DNA of 64,000 nucleotides from Scatophagus argus (lineage: Eukaryota; Chordata; Actinopteri; Scatophagidae), in assembly GCF_020382885.2 (NCBI RefSeq), contig NC_058504.1, positions 11,646,519 to 11,710,518 of the forward strand. The letters are read 5' to 3'. Numbering within the stretch: the first letter of the stretch is position 1; each line of letters begins with the position of its first letter. The position numbers and the translations under genes were made by a program. Positions 39,237 through 54,839 of this stretch are shown here, in pieces. Under the pieces are notes generated by a model, which did no database searches, was not told the DNA's origin, and worked only from the letters and a program-made list of their open reading frames with translations.

Positions 39237-39548
39237 TTTATTCAAAGTTTACTCCCCATAGTGCTTCCAATACACCATACAACAGCATTATGTGAGCTGG
39301 GTAAGTGCAGTGGAGGGTGCTTGACAATGAAGAGTAGCACGTTGCCATGCCAATGACAACACTAGGGTGGGTGTGTCTTAAACAGTGACATTAGAACCAC
39401 AACTTTTTCACCAACTTTTTTTTTAGTTTTAAAACAAACAAAAAAATTCAAAAATAAAAAATCTGAAAAGGGATTTTACAGTAAAGGGGGGGGGGGGGTA
39501 CTCCAACATCTTCCTGTCCACATTTAGGGGTTTCAGGGAACAAACAGG
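39237..39548 (-). other. ran: ran 3' UTR with poly(A) signal
   Basis: TTTATT at 39237-39242 reads AATAAA on the mRNA strand, about 310 nt after the stop codon. The UTR contains a G13 run (39486-39498; C13 in the mRNA) close to the stop codon and an A/T-rich middle. Confidence 0.65.
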
Positions 39549-41159
<1,611 letters not shown>

Positions 41160-42100
41160 TGAGTCCGCCGTGATTGCGAGTTTTCTAAGTGAAACAAGAC
41201 AAGGCGGGATGGTTAGCACGTTCACCGTCATCCTCCCGTCTAAGTTAGGAAATCATCAGCGCCGCTAAGCTAACGTTAATGCTATTAGCAATTTCACGTT
41301 GGGACCGTTAATTGTAAATCAGTTATTTTGTGGTCGTCACATTAGCGTGTGAACATATTGAAATGATCTTGTATGTCAAAGAAACGCGTGTAATGCAACA
41401 CAGAATCTGAATGGAAACAAGACAACCTCGAGACTGAACCCGCATTTCAACGCAAGCGGCGGCTAGCTAGCTAACAAGCTAATAACGTTATAGAGTGCGC
41501 CATACGACGCGCGACCGCACTTTTTCTTGTTCGACTGGAACAATCGGACTGTTAAGACCATCTAATGTGTTCCATGTTGCAGTTTACGACCAACTTAAAC
41601 AAAATACGAACTTTCACAAAAACGCCGACTCCAGGAATCCGACATGTTTTTTTATCTATATAAAACCATGCGCGAGAAATATAAACGTGTCCTAAGAACA
41701 AAGCAGTAAAATAAGAGAGAGGTGTGCTTGCTAACCTGTTAGCTAACATGGCATGGAAGCCATTCTTTCCATCCAGCTAACGGCTAACTTAGCACAAGAA
41801 AATCAATGGCCTAATATAGTTGCTCAACGCTCACATAGTTTAGCTTGCAACGCCACATGTTCCTAATGTATACCTTCAAGTTTTTTCGTTGTTTTAAACG
41901 ACTTTCCCGCTAACACAAACTTAAAATACAGGATGGCCTGCAATGAGAGGAGAATATAGACTCACCAGTGTCGCCACTCAGAGAGAAAAGAGGTAAATGG
42001 CTGCGTTCGCGGGAGATTCAGCGTGGACTATGAGTCAGTTTCCGCCCTTATCACGTGACCTCCGCAGTGGTTTAAAAAAAAGGAAAGCAAGTTTTATCTT
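41160..42100 (-). promoter_or_regulatory. ran: ran 5' UTR, intron and promoter
   Basis: The 5' UTR part of the start-codon exon spans 41160-41184. A non-coding first exon is implied by the donor at 41964-41965 (CACTG|GTGAGT), and its TSS is near 42000. CACGTG (E-box) at 42052-42057 lies in TCACGTGACC, with TGAGTCA (AP-1-like) near 42030. The intron is dense in TAACGTTA, GCTAGCTAGC and TTAGCTAAC words (41264-41289, 41461-41490, 41727-41793). Confidence 0.6.
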
Positions 42101-42261
42101 CGTGGATGCGACACGGTATTCAGACTATGATTCAGCATGTCTTTTAACCTCAATACTGTTCTTTCTAGAAAAAGTACACAAACCTCGCCTCTGTGCACCC
42201 AGATATTAAAGCTAATAAAGTATCGTTTCACACCACAGTATATTCCTTCGACAACTGAGAA

Positions 42262-42600
42262 TTATTACTATTAGCAATGCAACTGATTATTGTTATTACT
42301 GATTAAGCTACAAATTATTTTCTCGACAAATCAATCGTTTGATCTAGAGATCAGAAAATAGTTTCAGAGCCCAACATCTAAACTCTTTAAGACATATAAG
42401 ACAAAGCAATAAAGTTAAATAAATTGCTTGCTTTTGTCAGTCAACGCCAAAATACTTATCATGATGTAAAACAGAGAAAATGGGTAAATCCTTATATTGT
42501 ATAACTTGATTCAGATATTTTTAATGCATTTTTTGCTTGATAAATAAATAAATTAATTAATTGCTCTTTCTACTATTATTGACTGAACAATTAACAGGCT
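42262..42600 (+). mobile_element. Degenerate copy of the 1660-1960 repeat family
   Basis: Shared words in order are GCAACTGATTATTG, ATTATTTTCTCGACAAATCAATCG, CAGAAAATAGTTTC, AGAGCCCAACATCTAAA, TAAAACAGAGAAAATG, GCATTTTTTGCTTGATAAAT and ATTGACTGAACAATTAAC. It is non-coding, in the ran-ndufs8 spacer. Confidence 0.6.
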
Positions 42601-42986
42601 ATATTTCAGAATCGGCTTTAATGCAACAGACTAATAAAGTGATGATTAATTTATTGTCAGTTGGTTTATTTCAGTATCTCGAATAGTTTCAACTTTAGCA
42701 TTAGCAGCATTACATAAACATACTCTTTCAGGCTGTTACATCAGATAAAACATGCTTTTTAAATGCAGCAGAACATAATATATCACAGACTGCATAGAAT
42801 ACATGGGTTAGAGATTATACAGTCAACATCATCAAAGTGCAATATCATCCAACTTTTCAACACAAGATATATGATTTGTGCGTTTGTTATGTTTTTTCTA
42901 ACCACAAAAAAACAGAATCTAAGGCTGCAAGGTCTCACTGCGCATATGAAACTCACTGGAATGCATGTAAAGCTACAAATAATCTC

Positions 42987-42992
42987 TTTATT
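42987..42992 (-). terminator. ndufs8: ndufs8 poly(A) signal
   Basis: TTTATT on the plus strand reads AATAAA on the mRNA strand, 76 nt beyond the stop codon. This gives a short 3' UTR. Confidence 0.6.
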
Positions 42993-43067
42993 GCACCGGA
43001 GGATAATAACATATCATGTATGACACATCTTAGCAAGCAGTGTACGGATGCTGTCAGAACAGTGAGT

Positions 43068-45608
<2,541 letters not shown>

Positions 45609-46746
45609 CTGAGCAGAGGACAGTGGAAAACATAATGAAAAAGTTGAGGCTTATTAGACGACCTGAAATGAACACAGCTGACACAGAAAACCTCATGAGC
45701 TGCAACCCAGAAAAAAAGCGCGGGGTGGGGGGGTGGGGGGTAAACAACTAACACAGGCGTCCTGTAATCTCCCGCCCCAAATCCCTTCTGTTGCGTCAGC
45801 AGTTGCCACATTCACTGCATGCCGGTAGAATAGGAAAAAACCTATACATGTCCGGTTTATACGATTTTGTGGCATTAAGGATTAATTCAAGATTGCGACT
45901 CTTATTGCGAGAAATGTGGACAAAGTGTCTCACATATAACTTATTTTAATTGTACTGACGATGACAGTGTTACTTACACAATTTTACAACCAGTTTGTAG
46001 GCATGTGGGCAACCATTCTTCGCCATTTAGAAATCATAATGCCTGTACGATATACCTTGAACGCTTCATTACTAATAAATTAGCCGTGCTTAAAATGTGG
46101 CTCCGAGTATGTAACAGTTGGCTACTGCGACATGGACACGCATTTTCCTTCAAACAGTTTACTTGGTTGTTTTTTATTTTATCAGACAGATAGATGTTTG
46201 CAATACTAAATACCGAGTGCTGACTTGAGAAACTTATTGTCATCATAGGTAGTTAATTTAGACGCATATAGCAGCATTACGTATTACGTAATTACTATTC
46301 ACGAAGGCTAAAATAATCGTCAACATTAGCCAGTTCCGCTTTAAAATAACCTCCTCCTAGACTTACCTCTGTCACAAGTTTTGGATGAGCAACAACCAAC
46401 ACGCAAACAGTTGTCCCTGAACTGCGCATTCGTAGTTATGTTGCATTCAGTTACTGCTCGTTATCCCCCCTTTCTCAGTTTAAATCACTTTCAGGTACGT
46501 GTAATTATAGTATTTCCCACAGCAAGCAAAAGCAGCATAAGCACTGTCCAGACAAACTGAACCAATTTTCACACAAATAAAGCACATTATACATCACACT
46601 GATGTCAGGTCTGATGAATCACAGATGAGCAAGCTTTCACTTCCATAACAGCTAACAAAGAATATATTCCGTAAATAGCAATTTTTACTACTATAAGGGA
46701 AGTTAAGGGGCATGATAGGGAGAGAGAGAGAGGGAGGCAGAGAGGG

Positions 46747-46789
<43 letters not shown>

Positions 46790-47339
46790 GACAAACTTCC
46801 TTTCTCATCAGTAGTAGATCTCACTCTTCAGCTCTTGAACAACCGAGTGTTCAAACAAGACGGAAATGTAAAAGGTAAATACATTTAAAATAATATTTTA
46901 AAAGATTAACAAATATCCTCTTGTTGTAGTTGTGCTTACGACTGTGGGGGGAGGGGGAAGGGCGAGGGCAAAGTTGAGGTTAAGTTACTTTATAGTAAAA
47001 AACAAAAAGAAATATGAGAGAGGAAAAAAAGAGAGTCAGCAGATGTCCTAATGTCGGCTTGAATCACAGACGTGTAGTAAGTGCTTTTATAATACTGAAA
47101 TATAGCATGACACTATGGTACTTTGCTCATTGCTGCTATAGTACCAGTACTAATAACCTCAACATACACCTGTCAGAAGATTGTTTTAGGATGGGGTTAA
47201 TGTACTGAACGTTGATAGAACCACAGGTAGTGGCAGTGTAGAGGTCACAAGTCTCTGATGCTTCAGCTTTTACAGAATCGTGATCACACAGCGTACTCAT
47301 TCACATAATGAATAAGGAGGAGCCTTCTCTGTCTTTAAG
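45609..47339. promoter_or_regulatory. Shared upstream region of ndufs8 (minus) and tbc1d10c (plus)
   Basis: The two genes are head to head. A non-coding ndufs8 exon is implied from 46367 rightward by a donor (CAGAG|GTAAGT); its promoter is near 46400-46450 and includes a TGCGCA word. A GA-rich microsatellite is at 46720-46786. The tbc1d10c TSS is not resolved and should lie within a few hundred bases left of 47340. No other gene is seen. Confidence 0.5.
46720..46786. repeat. GA-rich microsatellite
   Basis: (AG)n interrupted twice by GGAGGCAG, about 550 bp upstream of the tbc1d10c start. Confidence 0.95.
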
Positions 47340-50300
47340 ATGTTGAGTCCATCGAGTCCAACCCAGAAGAACCTCGTTGAAGAGGACAGCTCTGGATCTG
47401 ATGCAGGGTCAGAGGTTGCCCTGGAACCTGAGACAGACCGCTTTGGCTTCATTGTGACCAATGGATCCACAGCTGGGTGAGCAGTTCCACATTTATATTT
47501 GTGTACTGTTGCTGTTCTGTCATTTAGCCTGGCACTGAACCAGGTCTACTGCTTCTCTGTTTCCATTCTCTCTTCAAAGAGACATTTTTACTCAGGTAGA
47601 TCAAATGGAAGAAAGGCAAATGAAGTTCGAGGTGACAATTGAGATTATTTGCAGGACTTCACAAGGCAAAAGCAAAAAGCAATACACAATGTTTTGTGTC
47701 ACGAAAATATCGGCTGAAAGTTTCTAAGGAGCTGTACAGTACACCCTGTCATTTTCTTCCAAAACAAGACCACATATTTCTAAAGAGACCATGTATCAGA
47801 AGACCAGTATTTTAATCCAACGCTTTTATGAGAATGAAAAGCATCTGTATCCAAGACACAGAGCCAACAGGCAAATAACAGACAATTAAAATTAGTAAAA
47901 TGCAGTCAGGAGACAATTAGTAAGCAGCTGCAGCTTCCAAACCATTTATTTCATAATAAAAGTGCACATTATAAATGGAAAGGGTGGGCCAAACAATAGA
48001 AAACGTTTCTGCTCAAGAGTGAAAGAGAGCCTTGTTGACACACAAAGTGGAATTTGAACTTTAAGAGAATTTAAATGAGGAGACACAAACACGAGCCACC
48101 AGTGCATAAACCCTACAGTTAAACATGTTGCCAGAAATATTTATAAGTGGTAATTTTTATTTTTTTTCCATCAACAAAAGCGCTGCTCTGTTTTGCAGAG
48201 GCATGCCCCTCTTATGTTGTGAGAAAAAGACTCATTTTGAAGCAGGACAGAGCCCCCCTGCTTTAATGTGGATTTTATAATGTTGGTGAAAAGTGCAAAA
48301 TTCTTGCCGGATCGAGATGAATTAAGAAAGTGTGCCCGCAGAATACAGAGCATTTTCTACTTTCAGATAATGTTAGCAGACTTTTCAGGATCAGTTGACT
48401 ATATGTTTACAATGTATTTAATCACCAGTGAAACAAAACATCCTGGACTGAATGGTGCAGTGTAAATCCAGGATAACACCAATTGAATAAACCTGTTGCC
48501 TTCACGCTTTCCCCATTGATAACATCCTGACTTGTTACCATGGAGACTTAAAACTGCTACCGTGTGGTTTTCCTGTTTCCTGTCTTGATTTTCAGAGCGC
48601 TGTCTATCTAGAATGACAGCACACAATAGTGCAAGCAGAAACTGTTCACAGTAACATAAGGTCTTTCTCTCAGGGTCTCTGAGGTCTCGCACTCTTGTAT
48701 TGAACATGGCTGTTTAATGCTTAAAAAACTTACCTGGCGTTTGGTGTGCTGTTTTGTGTCAGGAGTGTGGGTCCACCCCCTGAGTTGGTCAGGCAGAGGG
48801 AGGCCAAATGGATTAACATCATTGGCCAATGGGATCGCATCTTGTTGAAGAAAAGCAGTAAGGTGTGTCCCATCTTGGATACCTAAAGTCATTACATATA
48901 GTGTAAATAAACTGCTAAAGTGAAGAGTGATAGATCTTTTCCATGAAAGACATTTTGACATGTCATAGTAGGGAAAGCACAGTAAATATTAAAATAAATG
49001 ATGGCTCAATTCTATTTAGTTTCTTCAGTTTCAGGGTCCTTTCAAAGTTTTGTGCATGTTGGCTCACTGTCACACTGTCGAGGCCACCTGGGACAAATAG
49101 AACAGGGGAATTGTTACTGCTAGTTGTAACGTCTACGGTTTCTTGTTGATTCATATTGAAACCTCACACTCGGTACCTATCCTGTGTCCCTTCAGATCAA
49201 AGTGCAGTGTCAGAAAGGCATCCCAGCCTCCCTCAGAGCTAAGTGCTGGCCTCTGCTGTGTGGGGCTACTGACAGGATGAAAAGAAACGAAAATCTCTAC
49301 AAGGCAAGAAAACTTAACTGTGTGGAAAAGGCTTTTAAATCATCAGCAACAACCACAGACCACAGGGTTCAGTATACTCTTTACTGAATGTGCAATAACC
49401 ACATGGGGAAGGAGAAAGGGTGACCAGGGGGAAAAGTTGAAAGTCGATTTAGTGAATAGAAAAATGAATGACAATTTTCACAATCAATTCATTGTTAATT
49501 TCCCACTACTTTCAGTATTATATCACTTTAAATCCAATATCTATTTAAACACATCACCTTGGGCTCTGTAAACTGTTTTCTGATTCGCTAACATGAGAAG
49601 TTGATTAATTGATTAGCCACTCAACAGAAAATTAACTGATTAAGTTTATTTAAGTTGCTTTTCTCTATTTTATATCATATATCATTTGGGTTTTGGACTG
49701 TTTGACCAGAATATCTTGAGCTGTAGGTTCTTATAATGTCAGATTATCAATATTTACTGACTTTTTATGCTAAATTTTCTATTCACTAACAACAACAGAT
49801 TATTTAAAATGCTTGTTAGTTGAAGTACTCCATGTGAATCAGACTCATTTTAGTGCAGTATATTAAGTTTTACTGCTTGATACTGCAGGTAATGGAATTT
49901 AGCAAAGTTCATTTTTAATCTCGAAGGTGAATAGAGTTTGTAGATGGCTGACTAAAACTATGTTTTGCCTGTGAATTAGTCTCTGGACTCGCAGTCCGCT
50001 CTGCAGAGCTGGGTGGACGTGATTGAGAGAGACCTGGACCGGCAGTTCCCTTTCCATGAAATGTTTCTTTCCAAGGATGGACATGGGTAGGAACCATTTT
50101 TTCCTCTCTTTGTGTGTTAACAAGCTGATGGCTACAGAATAATCCCACAGTTTCTCTAATCTTTAGTGTGCCTCAGCTGCTGTTACTCCACCTATATATT
50201 CATGCTTTCTCTTTGTCTCTGTTGCAAAGCTGATTTATTTCTAAATAAGGTTTAAACTTGTGGTTCACCTGTGAATGACTGCGGTGTGTGTCTGTGTGTG

Positions 50301-53300
50301 TGTGTGTGTGTAGACAGCGTGGTTTGTTCCGGGTGTTAAAAGCTTACACTCAGTACCAACCAGATGAGGGTTACTGCCAGGCACAGGGGCCTGTGGCTGC
50401 CGTGCTGCTGATGAACATGCCTGCTGAGGTAGTGACACATATCAGGGCTCTTATCCTTGCATTCAATAACAAATTTGCAAAGTTGCAAAGTTGTCCCATG
50501 ACACAAACACAGCTTCAGAGGCTAAGAGAAAAGAGACTTTTGTACACCTGTCAACAATTCGACTGGCTATTGTTGCATCTGATTCATCGGCTTATTGTCA
50601 CTTTATGCATCACCTAAACTCGTGTGACTGACTTCGGCAGGAGGCATTCTGGTGCCTGGTGCAGATAAGTGAGCAGTACCTGCCTGGATACTACAGCCCT
50701 CTGCTGGTGAGGACCTACATAATGTACCTGACACAGTACTTATTTTTACCTGTTTACCGTGTGATACACAGAAAATTTACATTTTGGCCAGTAAATTGAA
50801 TTTGAAAGCTGTTTTTTTGTTTATCTGTGTTAATCACAAATTAGCCCACACCTAGATAGTCATTCAGGCAATGATGAATCACTTGCTTGCATATTGAAAG
50901 CAAAATTTAGACAACAAATTATGAAAAATAAACTCTTACTCAGACCTCTGCTTTACTGAAACGCCTATGCATGCGCACTCCTGTAGGAGGGAGTCCTGTT
51001 CGACGCGGCCATGCTGACCTGGGTCTTGAAAAGGACGTGTCCGGCTGCACACAAACACCTGCAGCATCACGGAGTGGAGCCCCTCATGTTCGCCACTGAC
51101 TGGCTGATGTGTCTCTTCACGCGTCACCTGCCCTTCAACACACTGCTGCGAGTCTGGGACCTATTTTTCTGTTACGGTAGGTCCTACGCACAAGCTGCTG
51201 TGGGTCATACACTGCACTTCTTTATTACATCACCTCTCCCCTCCACCGTGCAGGGGTGCGGGTGCTGCTTCAGGTGGCGGTGGTGCTGGTGCGCCGAGTG
51301 CTGGGCCGGGCTGAGCAGAGGAAGCAGTGTCAGGGTCAGGTGGAGACTCTGGAGAGACTGAGGGGTGTCAGGGAAGAGATTCAAGAGGAAGACGACTCCT
51401 TCATAGCGGAGGTAAGAATGAAACATGTGGCTGGTGTTGAGGAGAGCAGCCACTGTGAAAAACCTGGTTTACTAGCTACCAGCTACATCAAGGCAAAAAA
51501 GTCTTCTTTACAATAAAGCAAAAATGTGACAGATGTTTTTCTTCCTTTCTCAGGTGTGCTCGGTGCCGCTGTCAGCCCGAGATCTGGAGAAGCAGACGGA
51601 GAAAGAGTTACAAAAGTGGAGGAAAGATAGGCCATCGTCCACCTTTGACCCCAGAGATCGCTGCCGGGGATACCGGACGGTGTGGGAGAGGGCTCGGCAG
51701 AACGAGGAGGAACAGGACAGGAAAGAGAGAGAGAAAGGCAACCTGTCCATCCCTCTTGCTCGCTCGGCTTCTACACTCTCGCTGTCTCCTTCCATCCTTC
51801 ACAAGAGATGGAAAAAAGGGGGGAAAGTTAACGCAGGTGAAAGCGATGGCGGTGCTGGCAGCGGCAGCAGAATTGTAAGGCATCTCTCAATTGGAGCACA
51901 GGAAGACTGGAGGAGCTGGACCGAGTTAAATTTGAAGAAAGTGGCAGCCTTTCAGGAGGAGAAGGACATAGTTTCAGAGGAACATAACGAAGAGAGTGAC
52001 CCGAAAATAACAGCACAAACTGAGCAGAAGGAACCTACACAGAAGGATAGCATCCAGAGCATACCGACAGAGCAAGAAGCGGTCACAGTAAAAGAACAGA
52101 TCGAACAAACGGAAGAAAGAATCACTGAAAATGAGGAAAGCCAACCCAAGGAGATAGAGCAAAGTCACATGGTTTCAGAACTGACAGAAGAAACAAATGT
52201 GGAGGCAGAACCAACCGAAGGAGAAAATATTCTTCAGTCCACTGAACATGCCACTCACCACAAACAGGAAGAGGAGTCGGACTCAGACAGCTTATCACAA
52301 GTCCTGGAACAAGAGAGTCCCAAAAGCAGTGAACAGGAAATTGAGATCAAAGAGATCACAGTGAAAGAAACAGCAGAAACTGAACATGTGGAGGAAAATC
52401 AGACTGAGGTACAGAAAGATGCTGATGCAGATACAGACACAGAGGTGGAGATGAAGGAAAACGTGCAACAGATGCAGGCGGACACAGTCATAGAAGCCTC
52501 AGAAACAACTGACACAAGTCCAAGCTCAGACACAAACAGCGAAGTCACAGCTCCAACAGACCCTATAGTAAAGACAGAGACACAACAGGAACAGCAGGAG
52601 GTGATCACAGAGACAGAAAAGGGCTCACAGGGAGATGCATATGAAGGAAAACACCACAGCACTGAGTCATTAGCAGAAACAGACACGGAAAAAGAGTCCC
52701 ACACCCAAACAGTGACAGATGCTGATGTGCTGGCTCAGACTCAAGAAAGAGTAGAGGAAAATGAAGCCACGTGGGACAAATCAAAGGATGAAATAGTACA
52801 AACAGAATCAGAACAACATATAGATTCAAAGACAGAAGCAGAGACATTAACGCTGTGTTCTCCTGAATGCACCCAACCAGAGGAAGGCACCGACTGCACA
52901 GCTGATACAGAGACGGAAGCAGAAATACTCGTTTCAGACAACATAGTAAGTGAGTCAAGTGAAGCTCATTGTTCAGAGGAAGTGTGTGACGCAGGAGCAT
53001 CTGAACCAACACAGGAAATGGAAGAGAGATTTTGGACTGCACACTCACAGGTCGACAACGATCAAACACAAGCAGAGTTAATACTCACGGAAACTCAGAT
53101 GAATGAGGAGACTACTCACTCCATATCACCACCTTCAGCACAGAGTGAAGAAGTGAATCTCCTTGCCGAACCTGATGGGAAGATGAGTTCAGTAGAAATG
53201 AACACCACTGAGGTACCTGAACCTGAACCTGAACCTGAACCTGAACCTGGACCTGGACCTGGACCTGAACCTGAACCTGGACCTGGACCTGAACCTGAAG

Positions 53301-54229
53301 CTGAACCTGGACCTGAAGCTGAACCTGAACCTGAATCTGAACCTGAACCTGAGCAACCAAACAACCAGTCCATTACGGGTGCTGAGGAGGAGGAGGAAGA
53401 AGGCACAGAAAATGTTCATGAAAACATCACAGGAGAGGATGATGTCTTCATTCCTACTGAACCAAAAGACTGTAATATTGACACTAAACCACAAGTCCAA
53501 GACAAAGAGCCCCACCTTGTGAAGGACCAGGCTGAGCTGAGTAACAGCAGCTTAGCCTCTGGGCATCGCAGCAGCAGCCGGTCTTCTGGGGATTTCTGCA
53601 TCCGCAGGTCATCCACCTCCCGTGGCTCCAGGTTAGGACGTAGGCTCTCTGAAGATCTCTTTACTATGCCACAGAAAACTAGCCAAACACAAACAATCCC
53701 TAACCAGCCAGAAGTTAAACACACCGAACCTCTGTCCAATCCTGTAGCGGTAAACCCATCCCAAACTCCTCCTGATATGACTAAGAGTACAGAGGTACAG
53801 CAAGAGCAGGAGCCATCCGAGCCCCCAAAACGTTTTGGTCTCTTCCGCAGAATGAGAGGAGAGCAGCCCAAAAAGACCAAGGCAAAGGGAACGCCCCAAA
53901 TGCAAATCCCCAAAATCCTGATTCAGGACTTCAGTGATAAAACAGAGACGAAGAAACCAGTTGAGGAGGGGGAGGGGGAGGAGAAACTGAGCTCCAGGGA
54001 AAGAAGGAGGCGACGGCGGGAGCGAGAGAGAAGGGAGAAAGAGGAGGAGAAGCTGAGAAAGAAGAGAGAGAAAGAGCAGGACAAGGAGCCAGAAAGGAGG
54101 AAACCGCAAACGAGGGGGAAAAGTTTCCAGGCACCAAAAGAGAAACGGAGCAGTGATGAGCCTCCACCTGCAAAGACTGGATCACAGACGTTAAGATATT
54201 CCGCTTCTTATGCAGAACATTACTTCTGA
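47340..54229 (+). CDS. tbc1d10c: TBC1 domain family member 10C (carabin-like) with a very long acidic C-terminal exon
   Basis: Rab-GAP of the EPI64 group; mammalian carabin also inhibits calcineurin and Ras in lymphocytes. Nine exons: 47340-47476, 48763-48862, 49196-49303, 49980-50086, 50314-50428, 50641-50706, 50987-51176, 51254-51411 and 51554-54229. They total 3657 nt, 1218 residues; human TBC1D10C is about 446. The TBC dual fingers are I130-D133-R136 ([10 protein letters not shown]) and Y171-C172-Q173 ([10 protein letters not shown]). After the conserved [18 protein letters not shown] the last exon codes a Glu/Thr/Gln-rich acidic stretch, a Pro-Glu/Pro-Gly repeat and a basic [12 protein letters not shown] coil. 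The tail [11 protein letters not shown]...[11 protein letters not shown] aligns with carabin VPRIVVQ...[11 protein letters not shown]. Intron 3 has a GC donor (AAG|GCAAGA), supported by exact spacing to the human protein. TBC1D10A/B were considered; tail and synteny favour C. Confidence 0.92.
49560..49835 (-). mobile_element. Degenerate inverted copy of the 1660-1960 repeat family
   Basis: Read on the minus strand it gives CTTCAACTAAC...ATTTTAAATAATCTG, AGTCCAAAACCCAAATGATA, AAAATAGAGAAAAGCA and GTGGCTAATCAATTAATCAAC. These occur in the same order as the other copies. It sits in intron 3 of tbc1d10c. Confidence 0.55.
50284..50311 (+). repeat. (GT)n tract abutting the tbc1d10c exon 5 acceptor
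   Basis: The repeat runs directly into TAG|ACAGCG. It replaces the usual polypyrimidine tract at this splice acceptor. Confidence 0.9.
53216..53353 (+). repeat. tbc1d10c: In-frame hexanucleotide repeat (Pro-Glu / Pro-Gly) in tbc1d10c
   Basis: About 23 units of CCTGAA or CCTGGA, with a few Ala and Ser variants, give a [10 protein letters not shown]-type tract at residues about 882-927. The unit length keeps frame. It probably varies in copy number by slippage. Confidence 0.95.
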
Positions 54230-54391
54230 CAAAACAAATATTTGTATTTGGATCTGGACGGATGACGAGGTATTAACTGAGTATTTCTGAACTCAACCAG
54301 ATCCATCCGGCTGGGGCACTGGTTTGAGCTTCACATTGTTTGATGTGTGGAGCTCCTAAATCTTTGTCATACTTGAATCTTTTGATGTGTA

Positions 54392-54397
54392 AATAAA
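54392..54397 (+). terminator. tbc1d10c: tbc1d10c poly(A) signal
   Basis: AATAAA lies 163 nt after the stop codon. It is 40 bp from the opposing rad9a signal. Confidence 0.75.
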
Positions 54398-54437
54398 TCA
54401 TGAATATTATTTACATACTTTTGAAAACCATGTTTCT

Positions 54438-54443
54438 TTTATT
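54438..54443 (-). terminator. rad9a: rad9a poly(A) signal
   Basis: TTTATT on the plus strand reads AATAAA on the rad9a strand, about 400 nt beyond its stop codon. Cleavage would fall at about 54410-54428, where tbc1d10c transcripts should also end. Confidence 0.65.
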
Positions 54444-54839
54444 TAGAGGAGATTTTTTTTTTTTTTTGCTAAACCATGATCGCAAACAAAATCTGAACGG
54501 GAAAAAACAAAAAAATACAGCAGGAACTTCTCGACCAGTTTTCCATAATCCCACTTCTTTTCACGTCCATCATTCACATTATGATACTCCAATAAAGGTT
54601 GGAAGACACTACCAGTGGCAATCCTGTTCTGTGCACACACTGTCTCTGCATTTCCAAAAAAAAAATCCATCCCTGTACAGCACTTGTACAGGCCAGTGAA
54701 GATGGGAATATAAGGATTCCCGGTGTCCATCTTTTTTTGTTTAGTTATTCAGGTGGCATGTGTGTAAAAGTAAAACAAAACACACACACACACACTTTCA
54801 GCTCAGTCCACGCCTCTCCTCTCCATCAGTCCACTGTCA

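Noticed and set aside
47596-47630. Candidate tbc1d10c exon after TTTTACTCAG at 47595
   Set aside because: In phase it gives a TAG stop at once. The exon at 48763-48862 encodes the conserved [10 protein letters not shown] instead.
51533-51553. Start codon MFFFLSQ for the last tbc1d10c exon as a separate gene
   Set aside because: These codons are intron and acceptor sequence (TTTCTCAG); the exon continues the TBC protein in phase.
53216-53353. CRISPR-like array
   Set aside because: The units are 6 bp with no spacers, in frame within an exon of a vertebrate gene.
53112-54185. Several long minus-strand frames opposite tbc1d10c exon 9, including a Val-Gln repeat
   Set aside because: Shadow of the Pro-Glu hexamer repeat and the Glu/Lys-rich sense frame; no family match or splice context.
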